A DNA stretch of 64,000 nt. It comes from Prauserella cavernicola (GTDB taxonomy: Bacteria > Actinomycetota > Actinomycetes > Mycobacteriales > Pseudonocardiaceae). Positions 7,916 through 15,206 of this stretch are shown here, in pieces. Both the position numbers and the translations under genes were made by a program. The notes beneath the pieces were generated by a model that did not search any database, was not told the DNA's origin, and was given only the letters and a program-made list of their open reading frames with translations. Location of the stretch: positions 310,001 through 374,000 of the forward strand of contig NZ_JAENJH010000006.1 of NCBI RefSeq assembly GCF_016595675.1, in the 5' to 3' direction. How positions within the stretch are numbered: the first letter of the stretch is position 1; each line of letters begins with the position of its first letter.

Positions 7916-9589
7916 CTAGCTGCCCTTCGGCCCGGCGGGCTTCGTGGTGGCCGGTGGCGGCTCGCAGACGGTGCCGTCGGCGGGCAGGTCGCCGTTGATC
8001 AGCGTGGCGTCCACGGCGGTGTCGATGCACTCGACACCGCGCCGGTAGGAGGTGTGGCCGACGCCCTCGCGGGTGAGCAGCACACTGTTCTCCATGGTCT
8101 CGACCATTTTCTCGGCCCAGTGGTACGGGGACACGTTGTCCACGCGGCCACCGACCACCAGCACCGGCGGAGCACCGGCACCGGTCAGCGGCTCGGTGAA
8201 GCGGTCCTCGTTCGGCGCGGGCCACAGGGCGCAGTTGAGCGCGCTGTAGCCGGCCCGGCCGCCCAGCCGCGTGTCACGTTCGGCGACCGTGGTGGCCATG
8301 TCGGTGTGCGCGTCGATCTCGGTCGGCGTCTGCCAGTCGGCGCAGCGCACCCCGGTGTGGGGCTCCTGCAGGACGGCGAAGGGGCCGCCGAAAGGCGCGA
8401 CCGTGACGTTCGTGACCAGGAAGTGGAGCAGCGTGCCGTCGCCCCGCTGCGCGGCCAGCAGACCCGAGGTGAGCGTCGGCCACAGCGACTCGACCCCCGC
8501 ACCGGCCCGCACGGCTTCGAGCGCGACGGCACCGTCGAGCCTGCCGCCCGGGGTAAGGCCCTCGGTCGGCGGGACCTCCAGCGGCGCTGCCTCCAGCTGG
8601 GCGATCAGCTCGTCGAGGGCGGCTTCTGGCTCTCCGTCGCCGAACGGGCAGACCTTCGTGCCCTCGCTGCGGCAGGTCTCCAGCCACGTGTCCAGTGTCT
8701 GCTCGTTGGACCGCGAGACGTCGTCGAGCAGCGCCAGCGGGTCGTTGTGCCACAGGTCGGTGTCGACGGGTGCGTCGATCACCATCTGGCGGACACGGTC
8801 CGGGAACAGCGTGGCGTACATGGGGCCGACCACCGTGCCGTAGGACATGCCGTAGTAGGTGATCTTCTCCTCGCCGAGCGCGGCGCGGATCTGGTCGATG
8901 TCGCGGGCGACGTTGTCGGTGGACAGGCTCGCCAGGAACTCCTTGCTCTGGTGCTTCAGGCAGCCCTCGGTGTAGGTGGTGGCGTCGGCCTCGAGTTCCG
9001 GGAGCGGCTTGCCGCCCGGGATGGTCGGATCGAGGTCGTCGGCAGCGGCTTCGGTGCGCTGCTCGTCGGTGAGACAGCGGACGGCGCCGGACTCTCCGAC
9101 ACCGCGCGGATCCATGCCGATGATGTCGAAGCGCGCCTGCACGTCGGCCGAGAACGGGCTGGTGGCGCTGTCGGGGTCGATGATGCCGACCATCTCGGTG
9201 GCGGGCACTCCTGGCCCGCCCGGGTTGAAGAAGAGACTGCCGATGCGCTGGTCCGGATCGGTGGCGCGGTGGCGCTTCACCGAGAGCGAGATCTGCTCGC
9301 CGCCGGGTTCGCTGTACTCCAGCGGAACCTCAACGGTGGCGCAGTCCACGTTGGGTCCGCACTCGTTCCAGTCGATCGGGTCCGGCGTCGGTGCCGCCGC
9401 GGGCGCACCGGTCTCCGGCGCCGCGTCGGGCTCGCCCGCGCACCCGGTCAACGCCACCGCGGCGACGGCGAGCACCGCGGCGAACCGGCGCGCGGACCGT
9501 CCCGGTCTCGTTCTCGGGCGGGTGCTCAGACGGGGCGGGCCGGTGTCGGGCGGTGCGGGCACATCGTGCCGTCGAGTTGGTCCGGACAT
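7916..9589 (-). CDS. Secreted alpha/beta-hydrolase lipoprotein, tripeptidyl-aminopeptidase-like
   Basis: This 557-residue protein has a basic, Pro-rich N-terminus, a hydrophobic stretch and a lipobox, VALTGC, with lipidated Cys50. It should therefore be anchored outside the membrane. The catalytic Ser249 lies in GMSYG, the acid in GGRVDNVSP and the His in GVGHTSY, in the order of the TAP/SlpD-E peptidase family. GMDPRGVGESG is the oxyanion-region signature. Actinomycetes use these enzymes to trim peptides outside the cell. The ATG at 9587-9589 is the best start, but the Shine-Dalgarno is weak. The gene stands alone between a terminator and a two-component system. Confidence 0.88.
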   Translation of the reverse strand: MSGPTRRHDVPAPPDTGPPRLSTRPRTRPGRSARRFAAVLAVAAVALTGCAGEPDAAPETGAPAAAPTPDPIDWNECGPNVDCATVEVPLEYSEPGGEQISLSVKRHRATDPDQRIGSLFFNPGGPGVPATEMVGIIDPDSATSPFSADVQARFDIIGMDPRGVGESGAVRCLTDEQRTEAAADDLDPTIPGGKPLPELEADATTYTEGCLKHQSKEFLASLSTDNVARDIDQIRAALGEEKITYYGMSYGTVVGPMYATLFPDRVRQMVIDAPVDTDLWHNDPLALLDDVSRSNEQTLDTWLETCRSEGTKVCPFGDGEPEAALDELIAQLEAAPLEVPPTEGLTPGGRLDGAVALEAVRAGAGVESLWPTLTSGLLAAQRGDGTLLHFLVTNVTVAPFGGPFAVLQEPHTGVRCADWQTPTEIDAHTDMATTVAERDTRLGGRAGYSALNCALWPAPNEDRFTEPLTGAGAPPVLVVGGRVDNVSPYHWAEKMVETMENSVLLTREGVGHTSYRRGVECIDTAVDATLINGDLPADGTVCEPPPATTKPAGPKGS

Positions 9590-9682
9590 GACACCGAGGC
9601 TAGGAGGGCCACCCGGTGGGCCGGATCGTCCGACGGGTCCGACTCGAGGGACCAAAGTCGGAGCGGGTCGTCGGTGCGCTGC

Positions 9683-10369
9683 TCAGTCCGGTCCGTCCGG
9701 CAGGTCGAGTTCGGCGTCGTGCACGAGCAGCGCCACCTGCACGCGGTTGTTGAGCCGCAGCTTGGTGAGTATCGCCGACACGTGGGTCTTCACCGTGGTC
9801 AGGCCGAGGTGGTGGCGTGCGGCGATCTCGGCGTTGGAGCGCCCGGTACCGATCTCGATCGCGACCTCGCGCTCCCGGTCGCCGAGCAGGTCGAGACGCC
9901 TGCGGGCAGCGCCACGGCGACTGTCCTGCTCGGACTCCGCGACCCTGGCGATGAGCCGCCGGGTCACCTCGGGGGAGAGCACGGGACGCCCCTGGGCCGC
10001 GTGCCGGATCGCGACGACGAGCTCGTCCGGCGGGGTGTCCTTGAGCAGGAACCCCGCGGCACCGGCCCGCAGCGCACGCAGGACGTGGGCGTCGGCGTCG
10101 AAGGTGGTGAGCACGATGACCTGCGGCGCGGGAGAGCCGGACCGCAACGTCTCCGTCGCGGTGAGCCCGTCCGTCCCCGGCATCCGGATGTCCATCAGCA
10201 CGACGGCCGGGTTGTGCCGCCGGGCCAGCTCGACCGCTTCCGCGCCGTCACCGGCCTCGGCGACCACCCGGAGGTCGGGCGCGCCGCGCAGCATCATGGT
10301 CAGCCCGAACCGCACCACCGGGTCGTCGTCGACGAGCAGCACGTCGATGATCTCCGCAGCATCGCTCAC
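9683..10369 (-). CDS. NarL/FixJ-type response regulator
   Basis: This 228-residue protein has a receiver domain (about residues 8-120) with phospho-acceptor Asp60 in VVLMDIRMPG, acidic DDD at 14-16 and the switch lysine in LLKDTPP. A LuxR-type helix-turn-helix follows at about 155-215. GTG at 10369 overlaps the kinase stop in a GTGA junction, so the two are translationally coupled. It is the cognate regulator of the kinase at 10366. Its targets are unknown; the upstream TetR gene at 11598 is on the same strand and may share the transcript. Confidence 0.94.
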   Translation of the reverse strand: MSDAAEIIDVLLVDDDPVVRFGLTMMLRGAPDLRVVAEAGDGAEAVELARRHNPAVVLMDIRMPGTDGLTATETLRSGSPAPQVIVLTTFDADAHVLRALRAGAAGFLLKDTPPDELVVAIRHAAQGRPVLSPEVTRRLIARVAESEQDSRRGAARRRLDLLGDREREVAIEIGTGRSNAEIAARHHLGLTTVKTHVSAILTKLRLNNRVQVALLVHDAELDLPDGPD

Positions 10370-11541
10370 GTCGGCCACGGTAGCCACATCCACACCCGCC
10401 AGCCGCCCGAGGTGGTCGGGCCGAACTCGAGTCGTCCGGCCACGAGCCGCGCCCGCTCGGCCAGCCCGCGCAACCCCTCTCCGGAACCCTCGGACCGCGG
10501 CGGTGGCCCCGAGGTCGGCGCGCTGACGATCTCGGTGGCCAGGTGGTCGCCGGGCCGACCGGTGATCCGGACGACGACCGACGCTCCCGGGGCGTGTTTG
10601 CGCGCGTTGGTCAGGCCTTCCTGCACCAGGCGGTAGAGCGTGCGGCCCTGCGTCGCCGGCAGCAGCCCGCCGTCGGCGGTCACTCCCGGTTCGTCCCGCA
10701 GCTCGACCGAGGTGCCTGCCCGGCGTGCCTCGTCGATGAGCTCCACCACGTCCTCGACGACCGGCAACGGCAGCTCGCCCACCGGAGCCCGGAGCACGCC
10801 GATCACCTCGCGGAGGTCCTGCAGCGCGCGGTGCGCGTTCTCCCGCACGACCTCGGCCGCTTTTCCGATGTCCTCGGTGGACGCGTCGCGGTAGTAGGTG
10901 AGGGCGCCCGCGTGGACGCTGACCAGGGACAGCCGATGACCGAGGACGTCGTGCATCTCCCTGGCGAGTGCTTCCCGTGCCTCGTGCTGGGAGTGCTCCG
11001 CCCGCAGCCGTGCCTCGACCTCGGCCGCCGCGGCGCGCTCGCGCAGGGACGCGACCAGCTCGCGGCGGCTGCGTACGGACAGCGCCCACGCCACGACCGC
11101 GGTGTGTCCCAGGACGATGGCGACGAACATCGTGAACGGTGGCATCGCCGGTTCGGGCCGCAGCAGCTGGTACACGTTGAGCGCCGTCACGCTGGCCGCG
11201 CACAGCACCGCCGTGACCTTGGTCGAGCAGTGCACCGCGACCGTGAACAGCGCGACGATCGAAGGCCCGGACACCGTCTCGGCCACCGAACTCGCCGCGA
11301 TCAGGACGGTGGCCAGCACCACCGGGAACCGGCGCCGCCACCACAACGCGACGCAGCCGAGCAGCCCCAGGATCCGGTCCCCGTACAGCACCCACATCGG
11401 TACCGGCTCCGGCACGTCCATCCGGCGGACGAAGGCGATCAGCCAGATCCCGGCGGCCACGGCGATCAGGGCGCTGTCGACCACGCGGTCCCCGATCGAC
11501 TCCCGCAGCGTTCGCCCTCGGCCGACCGTCGAGTCACTCAT
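10366..11541 (-). CDS. NarL-family sensor histidine kinase
   Basis: This 391-residue membrane kinase has four to six hydrophobic segments in residues 20-155, a short linker and a HisKA_3 dimerisation domain. His197 lies in AREMHDVLGHRLS. An HATPase domain follows, with the N box around LVQEGLTNARKHAP. There is no large extracellular loop, so it may sense a membrane or intramembrane signal. It overlaps the response-regulator start by four bases. The architecture matches DesK/LiaS-like actinobacterial kinases, but the signal cannot be named. Confidence 0.93.
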   Translation of the reverse strand: MSDSTVGRGRTLRESIGDRVVDSALIAVAAGIWLIAFVRRMDVPEPVPMWVLYGDRILGLLGCVALWWRRRFPVVLATVLIAASSVAETVSGPSIVALFTVAVHCSTKVTAVLCAASVTALNVYQLLRPEPAMPPFTMFVAIVLGHTAVVAWALSVRSRRELVASLRERAAAAEVEARLRAEHSQHEAREALAREMHDVLGHRLSLVSVHAGALTYYRDASTEDIGKAAEVVRENAHRALQDLREVIGVLRAPVGELPLPVVEDVVELIDEARRAGTSVELRDEPGVTADGGLLPATQGRTLYRLVQEGLTNARKHAPGASVVVRITGRPGDHLATEIVSAPTSGPPPRSEGSGEGLRGLAERARLVAGRLEFGPTTSGGWRVWMWLPWPT

Positions 11542-11597
11542 CGCCGGTGAGCATAGGAGATCTCGCGGGAATCGGTGATCGGCTGTTCCGGATCGGG

Positions 11598-12188
11598 TCA
11601 ACCGGACGAGCCGGAGTTCAGGACGCCGGTGGTGAAGTCGGCCAGTTGCGCGCGGATCCGTTCGCGCGGCAGCCCTTCCTGCCCGGCCAGGTACTCGACG
11701 AGATCGGCCCTGACGGCGGCGAGCAGCACGTGGGCGGTGAAGTCGCCGCCGGTCGAGCCGGGGATCTGCTCCAGCATGGTCCGGAGCAGACGGTGCCACC
11801 GCTGATAGTGCTCCGCCTGATAGGGACTGGTGCTCCCGCTGTCCTCCAACGCGAGCGTGAGGCGCCGGTTGTCGAGTTTGAAGCACAGGGTCGCGTCGAG
11901 TACCGCGAGTACGCGCTGCTGCGGTGGCGTGGCCGGCCCCAGCGGTGGCGGACCCGCTTCGACGGCCTGCTCGATCGGTTCGAGCCGCGACGCGTAGAGA
12001 GTGCGGAGCAGTCCCGCGCGGTCGCCGAAGGCCCGGAAGAGCGTTCCCTTGCCGACGCCTGCCGCCGCCGCGATGTCGGCCATGGTGACGTCGTTCGGAT
12101 CCTCGCACCCGGCGAAGAGGGCGTCGGCGGCCGCGAAGATGGTCTCCCGGTTGCGGGCGGCGTCCTTGCGGGGCTTGCGCTCAGGCAT
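11598..12188 (-). CDS. TetR-family repressor
   Basis: This 196-residue protein has an N-terminal DNA-binding domain at about residues 10-60 (VTMADIAAAAGVGKGTLFRAF) and a variable ligand domain. It lies opposite the SnoaL-like/NmrA-like pair at 12270 and 12692. Between them are two copies of a palindrome, GGACC-N3-GGTCC, which are strong candidate operators. It therefore probably represses both its own gene and the pair. The two-component genes lie 56 bp downstream on the same strand and could be read through. Confidence 0.92.
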   Translation of the reverse strand: MPERKPRKDAARNRETIFAAADALFAGCEDPNDVTMADIAAAAGVGKGTLFRAFGDRAGLLRTLYASRLEPIEQAVEAGPPPLGPATPPQQRVLAVLDATLCFKLDNRRLTLALEDSGSTSPYQAEHYQRWHRLLRTMLEQIPGSTGGDFTAHVLLAAVRADLVEYLAGQEGLPRERIRAQLADFTTGVLNSGSSG

Positions 12189-12207
12189 GCGACTTCCCTT
12201 GCAAAGC

Positions 12208-12245
12208 GGACCTACGGTCCGTATTGTTAAGTGGACCCAAGGTCC
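12208..12245. promoter_or_regulatory. Paired TetR operators GGACC-N3-GGTCC
   Basis: Perfect 13-bp palindromes lie at 12208-12220 (spacer TAC) and 12233-12245 (spacer CAA), 25 bp apart. They sit between the divergent TetR gene and the SnoaL-like gene, where a repressor would block both promoters. Confidence 0.7.
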
Positions 12246-12269
12246 GGATCATCTGAGTGAGGATAATCG

Positions 12270-12695
12270 ATGCCCGCAACCACGTCTTCGGCGGAACTCT
12301 TCCGTCACGGCCTGCGACTACTGCTCGACAAGAACATCCCGGCGTGGGTGGACCTGTGGGCCGACGACGGTGTCATGGAATTCCCGTTCGCGCCGGAGGG
12401 CTGGCCCCGGCGGTTGGAGGGCAAGAACGCCGTCGCCGACTACATGCGCTCCTACCCCGACCACATCGACCTGCACGATTTCCCTGAGCTGCGGATCCAC
12501 CAGACCGCCGAGCCGGAGACCATCGTGGTCGAGATGCGCGGCGTCGGCCTCGTGGTGCGAGACGGCAGTCCCTTCGACATGACCTACATCGCCGTCGTCA
12601 CCGTCGAGGACGGGCGGATCACCGCCTACCGCGACTACTGGAACCCCCTGGCCGTCCTCGAATCCGACGTCGCGTTCGCCGGGAGCGGCCAGTGA
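12270..12695 (+). CDS. SnoaL-like (NTF2-fold) protein
   Basis: This 141-residue protein has the alpha+beta barrel pattern of the SnoaL/ketosteroid-isomerase-like family. Typical elements are ALWVDLWADDGVMEFPF-like acidic and aromatic spacing near residues 25-40, a GKNAVADYM helix, and the C-terminal ITAYRDYWNP segment. Such proteins act as isomerases, hydrolases or carriers of small hydrophobic molecules. No specific reaction can be assigned. The ATG at 12270 follows GAGTGAGGA. Its stop overlaps the GTG of the next gene, so the two are made together under the divergent TetR repressor. Confidence 0.82.
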   Translation: MPATTSSAELFRHGLRLLLDKNIPAWVDLWADDGVMEFPFAPEGWPRRLEGKNAVADYMRSYPDHIDLHDFPELRIHQTAEPETIVVEMRGVGLVVRDGSPFDMTYIAVVTVEDGRITAYRDYWNPLAVLESDVAFAGSGQ

Positions 12696-13537
12696 GCACG
12701 TCCGGAACCACTCTGGTCATCGGCGCCACCGGTACCACCGGCAGCCGGGTCGTCGCGGGATTGACGGCCGCGGGGCGCCGCGTGAAGGCGGCCAGCCGTC
12801 GCGCCACTCCGGCTCCGGGTGTCGACGCGGTCTTCTTCAACTGGTACGACCCGGCCACCCATGCCGCCGCTCTCGACGGCGTCGATCGCGCCTACCTCAT
12901 CCCGCCGCTGGGAGATCCCGATCCCGCGGCGGTCATGGTGCCGTTTCTCGAGCGGGCCCGAGGCGCCGGTGTGGAGCGGGTGGTGCTCCTCAGTGCCTCC
13001 GCGATCCCCGAGGGTGGCCCGGCGGTGGGCATGGTGCACCGGGCTCTGCCCGGCCTGTTCGACCAGTGGGCGGTGTTGCGGCCCTCGTGGTTCATGCAGA
13101 ACTTCACGACGGCGCATCTGCACGCCCTCAGTATTCGTGACGAGGGCGCCATCCTGACCGCCGCGGGCGACGGCCGCGTCGCTTTCATCGACGCCGGGGA
13201 CATCGCCGCGGTCGGCGTGCACGCGCTGACGGCCGAGCACGCTCCCAACACCGATCTCCTGCTGACGGGACCGCAGGCGCTCAGCTACGACGACATCGCC
13301 GCGATCGTCACCGAGGTCACCGGTCGGCCGGTGGTCCACCGCCGACTGTCCTACGAGCAGTTGTGCGAGCGCCTGGCCACGGACATGCCGGAGGAGTTCG
13401 CCGCGTTGCTCGCGGGCCTGGACCGCGCCGTCGCCGAGGGCGCGGAGGACCGCGTCACCGACACCGTCCAACGCCTCATCGGCCGGCCCGCCCGTACCTT
13501 CCGCGCTCTCCTGGAGCGGGAGGGCTTGACGGCGTAG
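12692..13537 (+). CDS. NmrA-like NAD(P)-binding protein
   Basis: This 281-residue atypical SDR has the N-terminal motif LVIGATGTTGSRVVAGL and the family pattern VVLLSASAIP and AVLRPSWFMQNF. It resembles the protein at 4955 in layout. It is probably an NADPH-dependent reductase or a redox-responsive binding protein; the substrate is unknown. The GTG at 12692 overlaps the SnoaL-like stop as GTGA. Its pairing with a SnoaL-like protein and a ligand-responsive TetR suggests detoxification or modification of a small hydrophobic compound, which is inference. Confidence 0.83.
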   Translation: MSTSGTTLVIGATGTTGSRVVAGLTAAGRRVKAASRRATPAPGVDAVFFNWYDPATHAAALDGVDRAYLIPPLGDPDPAAVMVPFLERARGAGVERVVLLSASAIPEGGPAVGMVHRALPGLFDQWAVLRPSWFMQNFTTAHLHALSIRDEGAILTAAGDGRVAFIDAGDIAAVGVHALTAEHAPNTDLLLTGPQALSYDDIAAIVTEVTGRPVVHRRLSYEQLCERLATDMPEEFAALLAGLDRAVAEGAEDRVTDTVQRLIGRPARTFRALLEREGLTA

Positions 13538-13585
13538 GCGGCCACCCGCCTGTCCAGCTGAATGTAACGGTCGTAACATGGTCAC

Positions 13586-14158
13586 GTGACGAATGAACCC
13601 GCGTGGTTGGTGGTCAGCGTGTCGACCGCGGGCGGTCCCGACTCGCTGCGGGTGCAGGTGTGGCGCAAGCTGCGCTCCCTCGGTGCGCTGTACCTGCAGC
13701 AGTCGGTCTGCCTGCTCCCCGAGCGGACCGAGGTGGCCACTGAGGTTCGGCGGCTGGTCGACCGGGTGCGGAGCCAAGGTGGCAGCGCCCGGGTCCTGTC
13801 GATGGCGTTCACCGACGCCGCCGAGCAACAGGCGGTGATCGCCGAGTTCAACGCCGCCCGCGATGCCGAGTACGCCGAGGTGCTCGAACGGCTGCCGGAG
13901 TTGCGCCGCGAACTGGCCGAGGAACAGGCGCGGGGCAACGCGACCTACTCGGAGGTCGAGGAGTCCGAGGCCGACCTGGAGCGGTTCCGCTCCTGGCTGG
14001 GCAAGATCGCCTCCCGCGACCATTTCCACGCGCCGGGAGGCGCGGTCGCCAGGGACGCGATCGATCAGGCCGCCGCCGCCCTGGCCGCGTTCGAGGACGC
14101 CGCGGTGCGCGCGGAGGCTCCCGGGCACGACCGGTCACAGGACGGGCAGCGGCAGTGA
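13586..14158 (+). CDS. ChrB N-terminal-domain protein
   Basis: This 190-residue protein corresponds to the N-terminal domain of ChrB, the chromate-resistance regulator. It has the segment VWRKLRSLGALYLQQSVC near residues 25-42 and a long helical middle region rich in Glu and Arg. The usual C-terminal ChrB domain is absent, and no ChrA chromate transporter is nearby, so a chromate role is not supported. GTG at 13586 is the likely start. Just upstream, GTAAC is repeated within GTAACGGTCGTAAC (13563-13576), which might be an operator. The stop overlaps the next start. Confidence 0.75.
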   Translation: MTNEPAWLVVSVSTAGGPDSLRVQVWRKLRSLGALYLQQSVCLLPERTEVATEVRRLVDRVRSQGGSARVLSMAFTDAAEQQAVIAEFNAARDAEYAEVLERLPELRRELAEEQARGNATYSEVEESEADLERFRSWLGKIASRDHFHAPGGAVARDAIDQAAAALAAFEDAAVRAEAPGHDRSQDGQRQ

Positions 14159-14577
14159 CGGGTTCGTGGTGGTGGGACCTGCTGATCACCGGGGTCATCG
14201 CGGTGCTGCTGGCCTGGCTCGCGCTCGTGGTCGTCCTGCTGATCGTCCGGCCGAAGGGCGGACTGCTGCGGGAGGCGCTGCGTGTGCTGCCCGACGTCGT
14301 GCGACTGGTCCGCAGACTGGCCGTCGACCGGAGCCTGCCGCGCGGCGTGCGCATCCGGCTGGGTCTGTTGCTGGGGTATCTGGCGTTGCCGATCGATCTG
14401 ATCCCCGACTTCGTTCCCGTGCTCGGCTATGCCGACGACGCGATCGTCGTCACGGCCGTGCTGCGCAGCGTTGTGCGGCGTGCCGGGCTCGACGCCGTCC
14501 GTGCGCACTGGCCCGGCACCGACGACGGTTTCGCCGCGGTCGTGCGGCTCACCGGGCTGAGCCGCGCCCGCTCCTGA
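14155..14577 (+). CDS. YkvA-family (DUF1232) membrane protein
   Basis: This 140-residue protein has an N-terminal transmembrane helix (residues 8-32) and the DUF1232 core, YLALPIDLIPDFVPVLGYA, with Asp-Asp following. The family is small and membrane-associated, with no proven biochemical function. GTG at 14155 overlaps the ChrB-N stop, so the two proteins are probably produced together. A weak inverted repeat after the stop (CGTCCGTG at 14580 and CACGGACG at 14614) may end the transcript. Confidence 0.85.
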   Translation: MTGSWWWDLLITGVIAVLLAWLALVVVLLIVRPKGGLLREALRVLPDVVRLVRRLAVDRSLPRGVRIRLGLLLGYLALPIDLIPDFVPVLGYADDAIVVTAVLRSVVRRAGLDAVRAHWPGTDDGFAAVVRLTGLSRARS

Positions 14578-14682
14578 TGTCGTCCGTGCCTCAGCGGAAT
14601 TCGCCGTGGCACCACGGACGGGACCCTGTTCTTCAGTACGCTTCCTCGAGTTCGATCGTGCCTTCGATGACAGGAGTCGGCG

Positions 14683-15186
14683 ATGCCCGTGGAATCACTG
14701 GACTGGTTGCGCGCCGATCCGGAACGGTGGGCACACGTCGACTACGTGCGGGGCGTGGACGATGACGGTGTGCCCGGTGACGTCAACCGATCAACACGCG
14801 AGCTCGTACTGGGGATGCTCGCGCGAGATCACCTGCCTGACGACGCGGAGCTGGTGCGATATCTCCTGCGCCAGGAGATCGCCGCGCACGAGGCTTCGTG
14901 GGGATACGGTGACAGTCTTGGCGCTGCGGCGCTCTTGTTGGTCGATTGTGGTGCCGTTGAGGACGTATGGCTGGTGTGGCAGGCGAAGAATGCCAATGTC
15001 GACACGTTCATCGGGATCGACAGGGAGCTCCTGTTCGGCGCTGGTGTGGCTGAGACACTGGAATTCGTCCGCGCGTCGGATCATCGTGACCGCGATGAAC
15101 TCCTGGAGTACGTGAACGATGGCGTGCCCACTGAGGAGGACATCAGGGCGCTCCTCGGGTGGCTCCGCGAGTATCACCGGTTCTGA
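14683..15186 (+). CDS. Hypothetical acidic protein
   Basis: I do not recognise this 167-residue protein. It is soluble, strongly acidic and mostly helical, with an aromatic-rich N-terminus (ESLDWLRADPERW) and a C-terminal WLREYHRF. It has no signal peptide, membrane segment or metal motif. Codon use is less GC-biased than in its neighbours (for example gat, cga, gtt, ttg), which hints at transfer. ATG at 14683 is preceded by AGGAGTCGGCG. Small acidic orphans of this kind are often immunity proteins or antitoxins, but no toxin partner is present here, so that remains speculation. Confidence 0.65.
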   Translation: MPVESLDWLRADPERWAHVDYVRGVDDDGVPGDVNRSTRELVLGMLARDHLPDDAELVRYLLRQEIAAHEASWGYGDSLGAAALLLVDCGAVEDVWLVWQAKNANVDTFIGIDRELLFGAGVAETLEFVRASDHRDRDELLEYVNDGVPTEEDIRALLGWLREYHRF

Positions 15187-15206
15187 GCCTGATCGTCCAC
15201 TGTGGA

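Noticed and set aside
13586-14158. Chromate-resistance regulator
   Set aside because: Only the N-terminal ChrB domain is present and no chromate transporter is nearby.
15187-15206. Terminator between the orphan gene and the ATPase gene
   Set aside because: CTGATC and GATCAG can pair, but the stem is short and bulged, so I do not call it.
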